Shown: positions 18,039 through 27,865, counted from the first letter of the stretch. The stretch: DNA of 64,000 bases from Nitrospirota bacterium (GCA_024275975.1 JAJRYC010000013.1:1-64000), one strand, 5' to 3'. Translations and numbers: made by a program. Notes: generated by a model not told the origin, from the sequence alone.

Positions 18039-18944
18039 CTATTTTGAGTGATAGATATTCAGAGCCTCATCCGGGCCCAACCCCTCAACTGTGACGGCAT
18101 AAATAGCGCGACACATACGGATTGCCTCGTCAAGGGATTTTTGGTGAATGTTCCTGCCGGTGGCATTTCCAGCGGCGCCGCTGATATGAATCTGGTCGTG
18201 AAGCCTTTTGAGGAAGGACCCGGCATCATCACTGGACCCGCCTGCACAAACAACCTTTGTACGGCCTGCCGACAGGACGGCCTCCTTGAAAATCTCTTTT
18301 GATTCAAGCCCTTCCTTTTTGGGATAGTTCACCTTTACAAAATCGCTCCCGAGACATGCGGCCACACCCGTGGCCCCGGCAATCAGGTGGGGGTCTTTCT
18401 CGTCCGTCACGGCCTTACCACGCGGATACATCCACAATACAGTTATCAGGCCGTGCTGATGGGCATTGTAGACAATCCGTGCCGCCTGACGTAACATCTC
18501 CGCCTCGCGCTCACTTCCCAGATAGAGAGTATAACCCACCGCCGATATCTTCAGACCGCTGCTGTTCCGAAAATCCACCACCTGCTGAACATCCAGCCAT
18601 TGTTGACTGAAGGGGTCCGCCTGTGCAGTCTTGACAAGGTTTGTCCTGGAATTCAGTTTCACCAGATATGGGATATCCTTGTAGTCCATGCCGTATCTGG
18701 CAATCAGCCCAAGCTGGGTAGCAAAAACGCCGATCTTCGCCTGGCCGGCGATCCGGAACAGATGCTCAGGGTCGCTGTCATCCTGATGAATTCCCTCACC
18801 GTAAAAATCACCATTCAGGTGCTCAACCTTCTGGTCACCGGCAAAGAGCATTAGTCTGCCGCTGTTGGCTGTTACTGTGGCATAGTTCTCAAGGTACGTT
18901 TCCCGCATACCCGCCGGAACATCTAGTGGGATCGTTGTATCCAT
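18039..18944 (-). CDS. Class I fructose-bisphosphate aldolase (DhnA/FbaB type)
   Basis: 301 residues of the archaeal-type class I aldolase / DeoC-LacD superfamily. LMLFAGDQKVEHLN lies near the N-terminus, VLWMYPRGK in the middle, and FVKVNYPKKEG contains the lysine expected to form the Schiff base, followed by VVCAGGSS. It cleaves fructose 1,6-bisphosphate to triose phosphates. It is the first gene of the glycolytic run (aldolase, gpmA, eno, PfkB kinase). The third Crp/Fnr-like palindrome lies about 143 bp upstream of its start. Confidence 0.8.
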   Translation of the reverse strand: MDTTIPLDVPAGMRETYLENYATVTANSGRLMLFAGDQKVEHLNGDFYGEGIHQDDSDPEHLFRIAGQAKIGVFATQLGLIARYGMDYKDIPYLVKLNSRTNLVKTAQADPFSQQWLDVQQVVDFRNSSGLKISAVGYTLYLGSEREAEMLRQAARIVYNAHQHGLITVLWMYPRGKAVTDEKDPHLIAGATGVAACLGSDFVKVNYPKKEGLESKEIFKEAVLSAGRTKVVCAGGSSDDAGSFLKRLHDQIHISGAAGNATGRNIHQKSLDEAIRMCRAIYAVTVEGLGPDEALNIYHSK

Positions 18945-19086
18945 AATAATCCTCCCCCGAAAATTTATTCAGGCCGCACAGCATTTCATGATATTCAATT
19001 CTATGACCGGCCTGCTTTTTGATCTTTTCGCCCCTGGTTTCCAGCAGCTTATATATTTATTATAAGCCCGGATTGCTTCCCTCTTC

Positions 19087-19102
19087 TGCTACTTAGGTTG
19101 CA
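19087..19102 (-). promoter_or_regulatory. Crp/Fnr-like palindromic operator, copy 3
   Basis: tgctACTTAGGTtgca on the plus strand, in the gap between the Crp/Fnr gene end and the aldolase gene start. The flanking tctTCTGCT and a following AAATTT/CCGAAATACGAATT block resemble the surroundings of copies 1 and 2, so conservation is wider than the palindrome alone. Confidence 0.55.
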
Positions 19103-19176
19103 TAAAATAAAAAATTTTACCCGAAATACGAATTTGCGAAGTCGCTCCCGCTACCTGAGCATGTGAAAACACCGGG

Positions 19177-19905
19177 TTAGCTCCTGTCTTTCAGCGCCAG
19201 ATGTTCTTCCACTTTTTCCACCAGGGCATGAAGGTCCTTGATTTCCAGATTGCCCCTTCGGGCGATAATAATGCCTTCCTTTTTCAGCTTCTGCAGGTAC
19301 CTGCTTACAACCACCCGGACAGATCCGATCATGCTGGCCAGCTCTTCATTGGAAAGGTCATTTATGAGATTTAACCGTGGGCTGGGATTGCTCTGGACTG
19401 TATGCTGGAGAAACAGTTTTATTAAACGGGTGCCTGTATCATGGAGTGCAAGATCAAATGCAAGATTGGAGATCTGACGTATCTGTTTTCCGAGGTAAGG
19501 CAGGAACGCCCTGTTGAATTCAGGGTGCCCTTCTATCCAGTCATGTATGGTTTTAAAAGGAGTTGTTAAGGCCTCAAGGTCATCCATGGCCACAAATGAT
19601 ACATTGTGTGCTTTGCCGTTAAGAAGCGGGATCACATCAAAGCCATCACCCGGCCCCATCAGAAAAAGAATAAATTCCTTGCCTGTATCGGGGTTGGTCC
19701 GAGTGACTTTCACCCGGCCAGATATTATCACAAAAAATTCTCTGATAGTTTCTTCCGGCTCCATCACTATGGATTTCCTGAGCCAGGTCTGTCTTCGGAA
19801 CATAAGCAGCATGTCCTGAACAACCGCTTCATCAAGCCCGCCGAACAATTCCGATTGCTTTAGTGTTTTTAGTGTGTTTGCATAGAATGGTGAATCTGGT
19901 TTCAC
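19177..19905 (-). CDS. Crp/Fnr-family transcriptional regulator
   Basis: 242 residues: an N-terminal cyclic-nucleotide-binding-like beta barrel (about 15-130), a long dimer helix, and a C-terminal winged helix-turn-helix (NDLSNEELASMIGSVRVVVSRYLQKLKKEG, here split as helix 2 ELASMIGS and recognition helix VRVVVSRYLQ). There is no FNR-type N-terminal cysteine cluster, so it is not an obvious oxygen sensor. The effector is unknown. It is the natural candidate to bind the three palindromes at 11704, 14840 and 19087, two of which precede energy or stress genes. The link is inferred. Confidence 0.85.
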   Translation of the reverse strand: MKPDSPFYANTLKTLKQSELFGGLDEAVVQDMLLMFRRQTWLRKSIVMEPEETIREFFVIISGRVKVTRTNPDTGKEFILFLMGPGDGFDVIPLLNGKAHNVSFVAMDDLEALTTPFKTIHDWIEGHPEFNRAFLPYLGKQIRQISNLAFDLALHDTGTRLIKLFLQHTVQSNPSPRLNLINDLSNEELASMIGSVRVVVSRYLQKLKKEGIIIARRGNLEIKDLHALVEKVEEHLALKDRS

Positions 19906-20053
19906 GTATGTAGCTCCTTTATGTATCTCTTTGGACTCATTCCCTGTTTTTCAGCCGGACAATAAAATATTTTTTTGAATCAGCACATAATATAGCAAAG
20001 TCCGCCGATAAAAGAAATTCCACAAAAAGGAGTGCGCAAGAACTTACTATTAG

Positions 20054-20085
20054 TCAGGGAAGGGAATAAAAATTCCCTTCCCTGA
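20054..20085. terminator. Perfect 14-bp hairpin in the 19.9-20.4 kb gap
   Basis: TCAGGGAAGGGAAT and its exact complement flank an AAAA loop. No T-tract follows on either strand. The 509-bp gap between the divergent regulator and DedA genes also holds a looser GC-rich inverted repeat (20096-20103 with 20132-20139) and a 14-bp palindrome TACAAAATTTTGTA (20270-20283). No gene was seen there; a small RNA or mRNA-stabilising structure is possible. Confidence 0.4.
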
Positions 20086-20414
20086 ACAGTTGGACAGGCC
20101 GCGATACTTTACCTGCTATATGGGTAGTAGCCGCGGCCTTTCCCTTCTCGGTAGCCGACATCTCCGGACTGATCTTTGGAAAGGACATCAGTCGCTGATT
20201 TGTATTCTGTTTATTTCCTGCGCCAGGATGTTATCGGACCTGTTGGAGACTTCCGGATTTCATTGAAGATACAAAATTTTGTAATTGAACTTATACTATA
20301 GCAAGTTATTATAATAACAGAGAAGTCCTGAAAAGGAATGTTGTTAAACCAATTCAGGAATGACTATTAACGATTACTTGTTTCGGGGTTTATGTTTGAA
20401 GCTTTGGTTAATAA

Positions 20415-22538
20415 ATGACTGATTATATAATCAACATCATTACACCGGCGGTCGAACACCTGGGTGTTCTGGGATACTGGGTCGCTTTTTTTGCGGCCAT
20501 GCTTGAAACCACAATTATAATAGGTCTGTTTCTCCCTGGCTCAACCGTCATCCTCCTTCTCGGGGCCATGTCCGCATATGGATATCTTGACCTGGGGGAC
20601 TTGCTATGGTTTGCCATAGTTGGCGCCATTCTGGGAGATAATATCAATTTTTATCTCGGGGGAAAATATGGATCCGGATGGGCGCAAAAGGGTGTCTGGT
20701 TTTTAAAACAGGAATATTTTGAAAAGGCCGGATCCTTTTTTGATAAATACGGAGCAAAAAGTGTCTTCCTCGGCCGCTTTATTCCTTCAATAAAAGAGAT
20801 TATGCCTTTCATCGCCGGAACAGTGAGAATGCGGCGGAAGACTTTTTTGTTATGGAATGTTCTCGGTGCTATCGGGTGGGGCATCCAATGGATTCTCACG
20901 GGTTATGTTTTTGCCCGGTCCCTGAGCCTTGCGCGGATATGGCTGTCCCGAATCGGGTTTTTTCTTGCGGCTCTTTTTCTCGTTTTTCTGGCATTGTATC
21001 TCATGAAACTGGTTGTTTTGAAATATGGACGCCAGGTATTCTCTCTTGCGGTATCGGTCGGGCGTTCGATCAGGCATGCGGTAATTACAAACCCCGATGT
21101 TGAGAAGCTGGTCCGGAGGCACCCTTCTTTTTTTCAGTTTCTGAGTAAACGCATCGCGCAGGACATGTTCACCGGACTGCCGCTAACGCTTTTCGGCATT
21201 GCCTTTATCTATGTCTTTGTCCTTTTTGGAGGGATAGTGGAAGATTATCTGACGGGAGACCCTATTGTTGCTGTCGATGTCCGCATTGCTGGTCTTATGC
21301 CGTTATTCCGCACGCCCGGCCTCATAAAGGTATTTTCCTGGATCACCCTGCTGGGCAAGTGGCAAGTCGTCCTCTGTTTTGCGGCCGCAATTGCGGGAGC
21401 ATTATGGATAACAAAAAAACGCTGGTATATTTTCCCTCTATTTCTGTCTCTTGCCGGGAGTGGAATTTTCACCGGTCTCGGCAAGCTTGCATTCCACCGG
21501 GCCCGCCCGGAATGGCCTGTATATGCTGAACATTCCTTTTCATTTCCGAGCGGGCATGCGACGATCGCCGTTTCATTTTATGGCTTTATAACATACATAC
21601 TGATCAGTAGCATGAAAGAATGGAAGTCAAGGATAAATCTGTTTTTTGCCGGGACCATGGTAATGTTTTTTATCGGCTTCAGCCGGTTATACCTTGGCGT
21701 ACATTACTTAAGTGATGTGTGGTGCGGATATCTGGTCGGGACACTCTGGCTGCTTATTGGAATCAGTCTCTCCAAATATCTGCAGCCGGACGAGTTTCGC
21801 GTGCAGGCTTCGTCGTCCAGTGGGAAATTAAAATATGTACCTGTGGTGTTAATCCTTTCTTCACTTGTATTTTACGCCGGTTTTGCCAAACAATACGCCC
21901 CGGAGCTTCTGATACCTCATATTGACAATGTGCGCTTAAGTGTAAAAAATGCACAGGATATTTTTATGGATCAGCATTCAAAATACACCGAGACCCTTAT
22001 CGGCAGAGAACAAAATCCAATAAATATCATAGTCGTTGCGGAAAACGACATGCAACTTATCGCATCTTTCCGTGTTGCGGGTTGGCTCCCCGCCGACAGA
22101 CCCGGTTTCCGGTCATTAGTGAAAACATACAGAGCGGTTATACTTAATGAGCCCTATCCAACGGCGCCGGTCACTCCCCTGTTCCGGAACGCGCGGCCGA
22201 ATGACTTCGCCTTCGAAAAACCAACGGCCGCCAATACTGTTCGTACACGGCATCACGTCAGGTTCTGGAAGACAAAATATGTGACGAAAGGCGGCGACGC
22301 CATATATGCCGGATCGGCAGGGTTCGATAGCGGCATTAAATGGTGTGTCACCCATGGAATCAATCCGGACATCGATACCGAGAGGGAGTATTTATATGAC
22401 GATTTGGTCCGAACGGGGCAAGTTGAAAGCTTCAGGAAAATACAACTCGTATCGCCGGAAACAGGGCGCAATTATACCGGCGATACGTTTTTTACGGATG
22501 GAGAAGCGTATCTGATAAAATTAAAGGCAGTTAATTGA
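20415..22538 (+). CDS. DedA - PAP2 phosphatase - LssY_C fusion membrane protein
   Basis: 707 residues in three parts. Residues 1-200 are a DedA/SNARE-associated domain (FLPGSTVILLLGA; GRFIPSIKEIMPFIAG). Residues about 250-445 are a PAP2 lipid phosphatase with all three motifs: KLAFHRARP (357-365), PSGH (378-381) and SRLYLGVH (423-430). Residues about 500-700 are an LssY C-terminal domain. DedA proteins transport undecaprenyl phosphate or phospholipid, and PAP2 enzymes dephosphorylate polyprenyl or lipid pyrophosphates, so the fusion would couple lipid-carrier flipping and dephosphorylation at the inner membrane. The mprF-like gene starts 10 bp downstream. Confidence 0.85.
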   Translation: MTDYIINIITPAVEHLGVLGYWVAFFAAMLETTIIIGLFLPGSTVILLLGAMSAYGYLDLGDLLWFAIVGAILGDNINFYLGGKYGSGWAQKGVWFLKQEYFEKAGSFFDKYGAKSVFLGRFIPSIKEIMPFIAGTVRMRRKTFLLWNVLGAIGWGIQWILTGYVFARSLSLARIWLSRIGFFLAALFLVFLALYLMKLVVLKYGRQVFSLAVSVGRSIRHAVITNPDVEKLVRRHPSFFQFLSKRIAQDMFTGLPLTLFGIAFIYVFVLFGGIVEDYLTGDPIVAVDVRIAGLMPLFRTPGLIKVFSWITLLGKWQVVLCFAAAIAGALWITKKRWYIFPLFLSLAGSGIFTGLGKLAFHRARPEWPVYAEHSFSFPSGHATIAVSFYGFITYILISSMKEWKSRINLFFAGTMVMFFIGFSRLYLGVHYLSDVWCGYLVGTLWLLIGISLSKYLQPDEFRVQASSSSGKLKYVPVVLILSSLVFYAGFAKQYAPELLIPHIDNVRLSVKNAQDIFMDQHSKYTETLIGREQNPINIIVVAENDMQLIASFRVAGWLPADRPGFRSLVKTYRAVILNEPYPTAPVTPLFRNARPNDFAFEKPTAANTVRTRHHVRFWKTKYVTKGGDAIYAGSAGFDSGIKWCVTHGINPDIDTEREYLYDDLVRTGQVESFRKIQLVSPETGRNYTGDTFFTDGEAYLIKLKAVN

Positions 22539-22547
22539 GCGGGCTGT

Positions 22548-25139
22548 ATGATGACTATCGGAAAAAACGGTGATATGGCAGGTATGAAGAAAAAGCTTCT
22601 TCATGGCGCAGGATTGATCTTCAGCCTCTCCCTTTTTGCCGCGGCGCTTTTCATCATCAATCTTAAACTTAAAGAATACCACTTGCAGGATATCCTTTCC
22701 AGTCTGCATGAAATTCCGGCTTTCAGCCTTTTTCTCGCCATTCTGCTGACTATATTAAATTATATAGTGTTGACGGGATACGACTTGCTTGCTTCCAGGT
22801 ATATCCGTCATCCGCTCAAATACAGCAGGATAGCTATCACTTCTTTTATAAGCTATTCCATTAGTAACAATATGGGAGTGATGATGCTCGGCGGCGCGCC
22901 GATAAGGTATCGTTTATATTCGGCATGGGGGCTTTCGGCGGTTGAGATCGCCAGAATAATAGTCTTCTGCAGTCTGAGTCTCTGGATGGGGTTTTTCACC
23001 CTGGGAGGGTTTATCTTTCTCCTCGAACCATTCAACATCCCTCTTTCTCTCTCTTCCCACTTTACTTCTGTCCGTGAAATCGGGTTGATCTTTCTCATGA
23101 TTCCCGGCGGATATCTTTTGGCGGGGATTTTCAGGAAAAGACCGCTGAAAATCGGGAGGTGGGAATTTCCTCTCATCCCGCCCGGACTTTCATTTTTTCA
23201 GTTAATGGTATATTCTCTTGACTGGGCGCTGTTAGGAAGCGTGCTTTATGTCCTGCTGCCTTCGAATAGCGGACTTTCATATCCGGAGTTTATGGGTATT
23301 TTTATGTTAGCGCAATTTCTGGGCATGATAAGTAATGTCCCCGGCGGACTTGGAGTCTTTGAATCGGTGATCATTGTTTTACTCTCTTCTTCCATACAGC
23401 TGTCGGCATTGCTCGGCGCCCTCCTGGCATACAGGGGAATATATTATGTTCTCCCGCTGATAGTTTCATCTATCATGCTCGGAGTATTCGAGATAGTTCA
23501 AAGAAGAAGGGCCGTTGCGAAGACCATTCGTGTCTTCGGACGCCTGATTACGGTCCTTACTCCGAATGTGCTTACATTCGCTGTTTTTGCAGGAGGTGTA
23601 CTCCTTTTAATTTCAGGAGCGACACCTGCTTTGGAACGCCGCCTTGTATTGCTCAGGGACTTTATTCCTTTGCCTGTACTTGAGGTCTCCCATTTTCTCG
23701 GCAGCCTGGCCGGGGCCGGGCTGATAATACTTGCACAGGGCCTGCAGCGAAGGATCGAAGCGTCATATGTTCTTACTCTCATTCTTCTCGGCGCCGGAGT
23801 GGTATTTTCACTGCTCAAGGGATTTGACTACGAAGAGGCGATAATCCTGTCGATTATGTTCTGCGCCCTTCTAACTGCTCGCCGTCATTTCTACCGCAAG
23901 GCATCTTTTATCCGACAGAGATATACGCCCGGCTGGACTGCTGCGATAGCCGCCGTGTTGATCTGTACAGCCTGGCTAGGGTTTTTTTCATACAAACATA
24001 TTGAATACTCCGGTAACCTCTGGTGGCAATTTGCGTTTGCGGGAGATGCTCCCCGATTTCTAAGGGCTACCGTCGGGACAGCCTGTGTCGTCCTGTTTTT
24101 CGTGATAGGCAGACTGTTTCGTCCTGTTGCGCCGGAACCTTCTCTTCCGGGTCGTTCGGACCTGGAAAAAGTAAGCGCTATAGCAACCATCTCCCAAAAT
24201 AACTTGGCGAATCTCGCCTTTCTCGGCGACAAGGCGCTCTTATTCAGCGAAGGTGACAGTGCATTCATAATGTATGGAGTTGAGGGACGAAGCTGGATAG
24301 CCATGGGAGACCCCATTGGGCAGGAGAAGGAAACAGCGGAACTGGCCTGGCGGTTTCGTGAGATGTCTGACCGCCATAACGGATGGACTGTTTTCTATGA
24401 AGTCGGGACAGAAAACCTTCAGGTCTATTTAGACCTCGGACTTACATTTATCAAACTGGGGGAGGAGGGCCGTCTTTTACTCGAAACTTTTTCTCTTGAG
24501 GGGCATGAACGCAGGGCCATGCGTTACATCCTTCACAAACTCAACAGAGAGGGATGTTCTTTTGAGGTGATCACGCCGGAGAGGATTTCCGCTATTCTTC
24601 CGGAGCTAAAGAGGATATCCGATGCCTGGCTTGCAGAGAAAAATACGCGTGAGAAGGGATTCTCCCTCGGATTTTTCAACGAAGATTATCTCATGAGATT
24701 TCCTGCCGCCATAGTTAAAAAAGAAGATAAAATTATTGCTTTTGCCAATATCTGGCCCGGCACTGGAAAGGAAGAACTCTCTATCGACCTTATGCGTTAT
24801 CTCCCCGATGCTCCACGCGGAATTATGGACTATCTGTTCATCCATCTGATATTGCGGGGCAAGCAGGAAGGCTATAAGTGGTTCAACCTGGGGATGGCGC
24901 CTCTTTCAGGGCTGGAAGATCGTGTCCTTGCCCCGCTCTGGAGCAGGCTTGGCGCGTTTGTATTCCGTCACGGTGAACATTTTTATAATTGTCAGGGGCT
25001 GCGTCAATATAAGGAGAAGTTTGGTCCTGAATGGAAGCCTAAATATCTTGCCTGTCCCGGCGGTTTTGCATTGCCGCTTATCCTTGCCAATATTGCTTCC
25101 CTTGTTTCGAGGGGACTGAAAGGGGTCATCACAAAATAG
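22548..25139 (+). CDS. mprF: MprF-like phosphatidylglycerol lysyltransferase/flippase
   Basis: 863 residues. The N-terminal ~520 form a multi-helix flippase domain (LPPTM-type), with SNNMGVMMLGGAPIRYRLY and MISNVPGGLGVFE motifs typical of MprF. The C-terminal ~300 are the GNAT-like DUF2156 aminoacyl-transferase domain (FSEGDSAFIMYGVEGRSWIAMGDP ending in a conserved FNLGMAPLSGL; strings shown overlap only partly). MprF adds lysine or alanine from aminoacyl-tRNA to phosphatidylglycerol and flips the product, lowering envelope negative charge. It lies 10 bp after the DedA-PAP2 fusion, so the two form a lipid-envelope operon. Confidence 0.85.
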   Translation: MMTIGKNGDMAGMKKKLLHGAGLIFSLSLFAAALFIINLKLKEYHLQDILSSLHEIPAFSLFLAILLTILNYIVLTGYDLLASRYIRHPLKYSRIAITSFISYSISNNMGVMMLGGAPIRYRLYSAWGLSAVEIARIIVFCSLSLWMGFFTLGGFIFLLEPFNIPLSLSSHFTSVREIGLIFLMIPGGYLLAGIFRKRPLKIGRWEFPLIPPGLSFFQLMVYSLDWALLGSVLYVLLPSNSGLSYPEFMGIFMLAQFLGMISNVPGGLGVFESVIIVLLSSSIQLSALLGALLAYRGIYYVLPLIVSSIMLGVFEIVQRRRAVAKTIRVFGRLITVLTPNVLTFAVFAGGVLLLISGATPALERRLVLLRDFIPLPVLEVSHFLGSLAGAGLIILAQGLQRRIEASYVLTLILLGAGVVFSLLKGFDYEEAIILSIMFCALLTARRHFYRKASFIRQRYTPGWTAAIAAVLICTAWLGFFSYKHIEYSGNLWWQFAFAGDAPRFLRATVGTACVVLFFVIGRLFRPVAPEPSLPGRSDLEKVSAIATISQNNLANLAFLGDKALLFSEGDSAFIMYGVEGRSWIAMGDPIGQEKETAELAWRFREMSDRHNGWTVFYEVGTENLQVYLDLGLTFIKLGEEGRLLLETFSLEGHERRAMRYILHKLNREGCSFEVITPERISAILPELKRISDAWLAEKNTREKGFSLGFFNEDYLMRFPAAIVKKEDKIIAFANIWPGTGKEELSIDLMRYLPDAPRGIMDYLFIHLILRGKQEGYKWFNLGMAPLSGLEDRVLAPLWSRLGAFVFRHGEHFYNCQGLRQYKEKFGPEWKPKYLACPGGFALPLILANIASLVSRGLKGVITK

Positions 25140-25201
25140 AAGGGATTATGCCGTGTTCATGCCGGGATTCCACAAGCCTGTAAATACCTGTCATCCGGAC
25201 A

Positions 25202-25228
25202 GCCCAAAGTGGACCGGGCGGTTTTTTT
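25202..25228 (+). terminator. Possible intrinsic terminator after the mprF-like gene
   Basis: A short GCCC...GGGC stem is followed by GG and a run of seven T's, about 65 bp after the stop codon. The stem is short, so support is moderate. Confidence 0.35.
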
Positions 25229-25398
25229 CTTGTTTCATTATGCAATATGCCGCTGTATTTCAAACAGCCGACTTTTGATTTCATCTATCCTGCACGCTGT
25301 TGAGGAAAGGACTTTCTTCTTTTTCTCAAGAGATATCCCGTCGTTTGATTTTTCGGGTTTCCTTTTTCCATTACATAAAATGATTGTCCGTAAAAGGC

Positions 25399-25456
25399 TT
25401 GACAGCGATACGAAGACAATGATATCATGGTGTTACTTTAGCAATAAAGATAACAC
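25399..25456 (+). promoter_or_regulatory. nikR promoter with overlapping NikR operator
   Basis: TTGACA (25399-25404) and TATCAT (25423-25428) are separated by 18 bp. Immediately after is GTGTTAC (25430-25436), 13 bp, then ATAACAC (25450-25456). This is a NikR-type inverted repeat covering the expected transcription start and ending just before the nikR ATG, which suggests autoregulation. The upstream 25140-25398 stretch contains no gene. Confidence 0.6.
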
Positions 25457-25457
25457 T

Positions 25458-25874
25458 ATGAGCGTTAAACGATTCGGCATATCATTGGATGCTTCCCTTC
25501 TGAAGAGCTTTGACCGGCATATAGCAAAGAAAGGCTATGCCAGCAGAAGCGAGGCGATCAGGGACCTTATAAGAGATAGTCTTGTAAAGGAGGAGGGGGA
25601 GTATGGTGAAAAAGAGACTGTCGGCTCTATCACTATTATTTATTCCCACGATACAAGGGAACTTACCGACAATCTTACCGACATGCAACACGACTTTCAT
25701 ACCTCGATCATCTCCTCCATGCATGTTCACCTTGATCACCATAATTGCCTTGAGGTCATAATTGTTAAAGGAAAGGGCAGGGATATAAAGAACATAGCCG
25801 ACAGGCTGATTGGGATAAAGGGCGTGAAACATGGAAAACTTTCATTAACAACAACGGGCAGACATCTTAAGTAA
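25458..25874 (+). CDS. nikR: Nickel-responsive regulator NikR
   Basis: 138 residues: an N-terminal ribbon-helix-helix ([19 protein letters not shown]) and a C-terminal ACT-like nickel domain. The high-affinity Ni ligands align with E. coli NikR: H78, H89, H91 and C97 (QHDF and HVHLDHHNC). The longer frame open from 25209 is not used; the ATG at 25458 gives the family's exact N-terminus. It represses nickel uptake genes when Ni2+ is bound. A NikR-like site overlaps its own promoter, and a second lies before the downstream porin gene. Confidence 0.93.
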   Translation: MSVKRFGISLDASLLKSFDRHIAKKGYASRSEAIRDLIRDSLVKEEGEYGEKETVGSITIIYSHDTRELTDNLTDMQHDFHTSIISSMHVHLDHHNCLEVIIVKGKGRDIKNIADRLIGIKGVKHGKLSLTTTGRHLK

Positions 25875-25880
25875 ATTTTT

Positions 25881-25918
25881 TTGGCCGCATGGTAGCACTA
25901 ATATTATATTAGTAACAC
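25881..25918 (+). promoter_or_regulatory. NikR-like operator and promoter before the nickel porin
   Basis: GTAGCAC (25892-25898) and GTAACAC (25912-25918) are separated by exactly 13 bp, the same spacing as in the nikR operator; the right half is a consensus half-site and the left is degenerate. A TTGGCC/TATATT promoter-like pair (25881-25886 and 25905-25910) is overlapped by the site. Repression by Ni-NikR would shut off the whole porin-nikKMLQO unit. Confidence 0.55.
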
Positions 25919-25943
25919 TAATTACAGGTCAGGAGGTGGAAAA

Positions 25944-27050
25944 TTGTTTAAAAGATTTTTAATGTCGATTAGTGTGTTCGTGTTTCTTGTGTTTTTTTCT
26001 ATTGCTGCTAATGCTTCCGAGAAAGAATCGAAAGAGGGGGAACTCCCAGTCTGGATGGAAAGAGTAAGTCTGACAGGTACCATTGAAGGTGATTACAGCT
26101 GGTCTGAACATAATGATGTTGCCGACAAGGCCTCTGATTCAACATCAGACCTTTACATAAGTACTGTTGAATTAGGCATTGAGGCCGAAATAACGAACTG
26201 GATAACGGGAGGCGTGGTCCTTAAGACAGAGAATATTGGTCTTGATGGCGGTGGAGAGGCTGTACTAATAGATGAGGCAACGATCTCACTCCAGAAAGAC
26301 AGTTTTCCAGTATATGTGGTTGTAGGTAAGAGGGGGCAACCATTTGGCGTCTTTGAGAGCCACCTGATAACCGACCCGATAACACAGGATGCATATGAGA
26401 CGGTCAGACCTGGAATAACCGTTGGCATAGCAGGGCCAATTGACCTTGACCTTTCTGCCACGATTTACAAGGGCGAGGAGATGATGGATCATCTTGTAGA
26501 GGCGGAATTATCGAGTGCGATATCCAGGACCAGCCATACTGCAACCGATGAAGTCAACTCCTATATACTTTCTGTATCAGTTACACCGTTTCCTGAACAA
26601 CTGACACTCTTTGGCTCATACATATCTGAACCAGGATATATAGACAGAAACAGTACCCTGTCTTTCGGTGTAAACAGCCAGCCTGTGGATGGACTTATCA
26701 TTGATGCAGAGTATTTTATGGCGCTGCAAAGAGAGAAGTATGACGGCCAGACCAAGGAGTTCAGGGAAAGGGTGCTGTCAGCAAGTGTGGCATATCAGTT
26801 AATAGATCCGCTGGTGGAGATCGCGGTCAGATATGAACATTTTGATGATGACGGGATGGCTGAAGGAGCAGGGATATGGGCGGTTGATAACCGTTACAGC
26901 GCCGGAGCCGGATACTCATTCTATTATGACGAAGAAAGCGGACTGGCCGCTTATATAGCGGCTGAATACAGGCTGACGAACTACAGGGAAACCACTGACT
27001 CTATCGATAAAAACAACGAGTTTTTCGCCAGGCTTGGATTAAGCTTCTAA
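25944..27050 (+). CDS. Outer-membrane beta-barrel porin (LbtU-like), nickel-linked
   Basis: 368 residues with a signal peptide (about 1-25, ending AANA) and a beta-barrel rich in alternating hydrophobic strands, ending in the aromatic LGLSF typical of outer-membrane insertion. It starts at TTG 25944 behind GGAGGTGG. It is a clear paralogue of the porin at 55328: both share TSDLY...TVEL, FPVY/LPVY-VGKR-QPFGVFE and DPxTQDAYET blocks. Here it is preceded by a NikR-like site and followed by nikKMLQO, so it probably lets nickel or a nickel chelate across the outer membrane (inference). Substrate not proven. Confidence 0.75.
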   Translation: MFKRFLMSISVFVFLVFFSIAANASEKESKEGELPVWMERVSLTGTIEGDYSWSEHNDVADKASDSTSDLYISTVELGIEAEITNWITGGVVLKTENIGLDGGGEAVLIDEATISLQKDSFPVYVVVGKRGQPFGVFESHLITDPITQDAYETVRPGITVGIAGPIDLDLSATIYKGEEMMDHLVEAELSSAISRTSHTATDEVNSYILSVSVTPFPEQLTLFGSYISEPGYIDRNSTLSFGVNSQPVDGLIIDAEYFMALQREKYDGQTKEFRERVLSASVAYQLIDPLVEIAVRYEHFDDDGMAEGAGIWAVDNRYSAGAGYSFYYDEESGLAAYIAAEYRLTNYRETTDSIDKNNEFFARLGLSF

Positions 27051-27090
27051 CAGGAAGAACACGCAACAACTCGAAAAAGGAGGTATTACA

Positions 27091-27864
27091 ATGAAAAAAA
27101 ACATGTTTCAAGCGGCACTGGTGGTATTGATAATGGCAGCCTCTGTATCATTTTCCTGGGCACATTTCGGGATGGTTATTCCCTCTGATGACATCGTCTC
27201 AAAGGAAGACAATAAGAAAATTGTCTTGCAGGTACAGTTTATCCATCCCTTTGAAGGACAGTATATGAATATGGAAAAGCCGAAGGCATTCGGAGTGCTG
27301 GACGGCGGGGAAAAAACAGACCTTCTACCGACACTTAAAAAGAGAGAGGTGAAGGGATTTACCACATGGGAGACTACGTACAGAATCAGGCGTCCGGGGG
27401 ACAAGGTTTTTTTTGTTGAGCCCGCACCGTACTGGGAGCCCGCCGAGGAGACCTATATAATACATTACACAAAGGTCATAGTGAATGCCCTTGGACTTGA
27501 GGACGGATGGGATTCCGAGCTGGGGCTGAAGACAGAGATAGTTCCGCTTACCCGGCCTTATGGATTATGGGCGGGCAATGTCTTTCAGGGAGTGGTAAAG
27601 GTGGATGGCAAGCCGGCGCCGCACGCGGAGGTGGAGGTGGAATACTATAATGAAGACGGAAAGATAAAGTCCCCAGCGGAGCCTTATATAACGCAGGTAA
27701 TAAAGGCCGATGGAAATGGTGTATTCACCTACGCGATGCCTAAGGCCGGATGGTGGGGTTTTGCGGCCCTCAGCACTGCCGGATATAAGCTGGAACATGA
27801 TGGCGGGGAGTATCCAGTTGAGATCGGCGCCCTGCTATGGGTCAGGACAAGGGAGATGAAATAA
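27091..27864 (+). CDS. nikK: NikK-like periplasmic protein (DUF4198)
   Basis: 257 residues with a signal peptide (1-24, cleavage after SFSWA). The mature protein would begin [10 protein letters not shown], a histidine at the N-terminus being typical of DUF4198/NikK proteins. A carboxypeptidase-regulatory or Ig-like beta fold is likely near the C-terminus ([19 protein letters not shown]). NikK accompanies NikM in ECF-type nickel transporters and is thought to deliver Ni2+ in the periplasm. GGAGG precedes the ATG, and nikM starts 2 bp after the stop. Confidence 0.8.
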   Translation: MKKNMFQAALVVLIMAASVSFSWAHFGMVIPSDDIVSKEDNKKIVLQVQFIHPFEGQYMNMEKPKAFGVLDGGEKTDLLPTLKKREVKGFTTWETTYRIRRPGDKVFFVEPAPYWEPAEETYIIHYTKVIVNALGLEDGWDSELGLKTEIVPLTRPYGLWAGNVFQGVVKVDGKPAPHAEVEVEYYNEDGKIKSPAEPYITQVIKADGNGVFTYAMPKAGWWGFAALSTAGYKLEHDGGEYPVEIGALLWVRTREMK

Positions 27865-27865
27865 G

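Noticed and set aside
25209-25457. Upstream extension of the NikR frame
   Set aside because: The region contains the promoter and NikR operator, and the family N-terminus begins exactly at ATG 25458.
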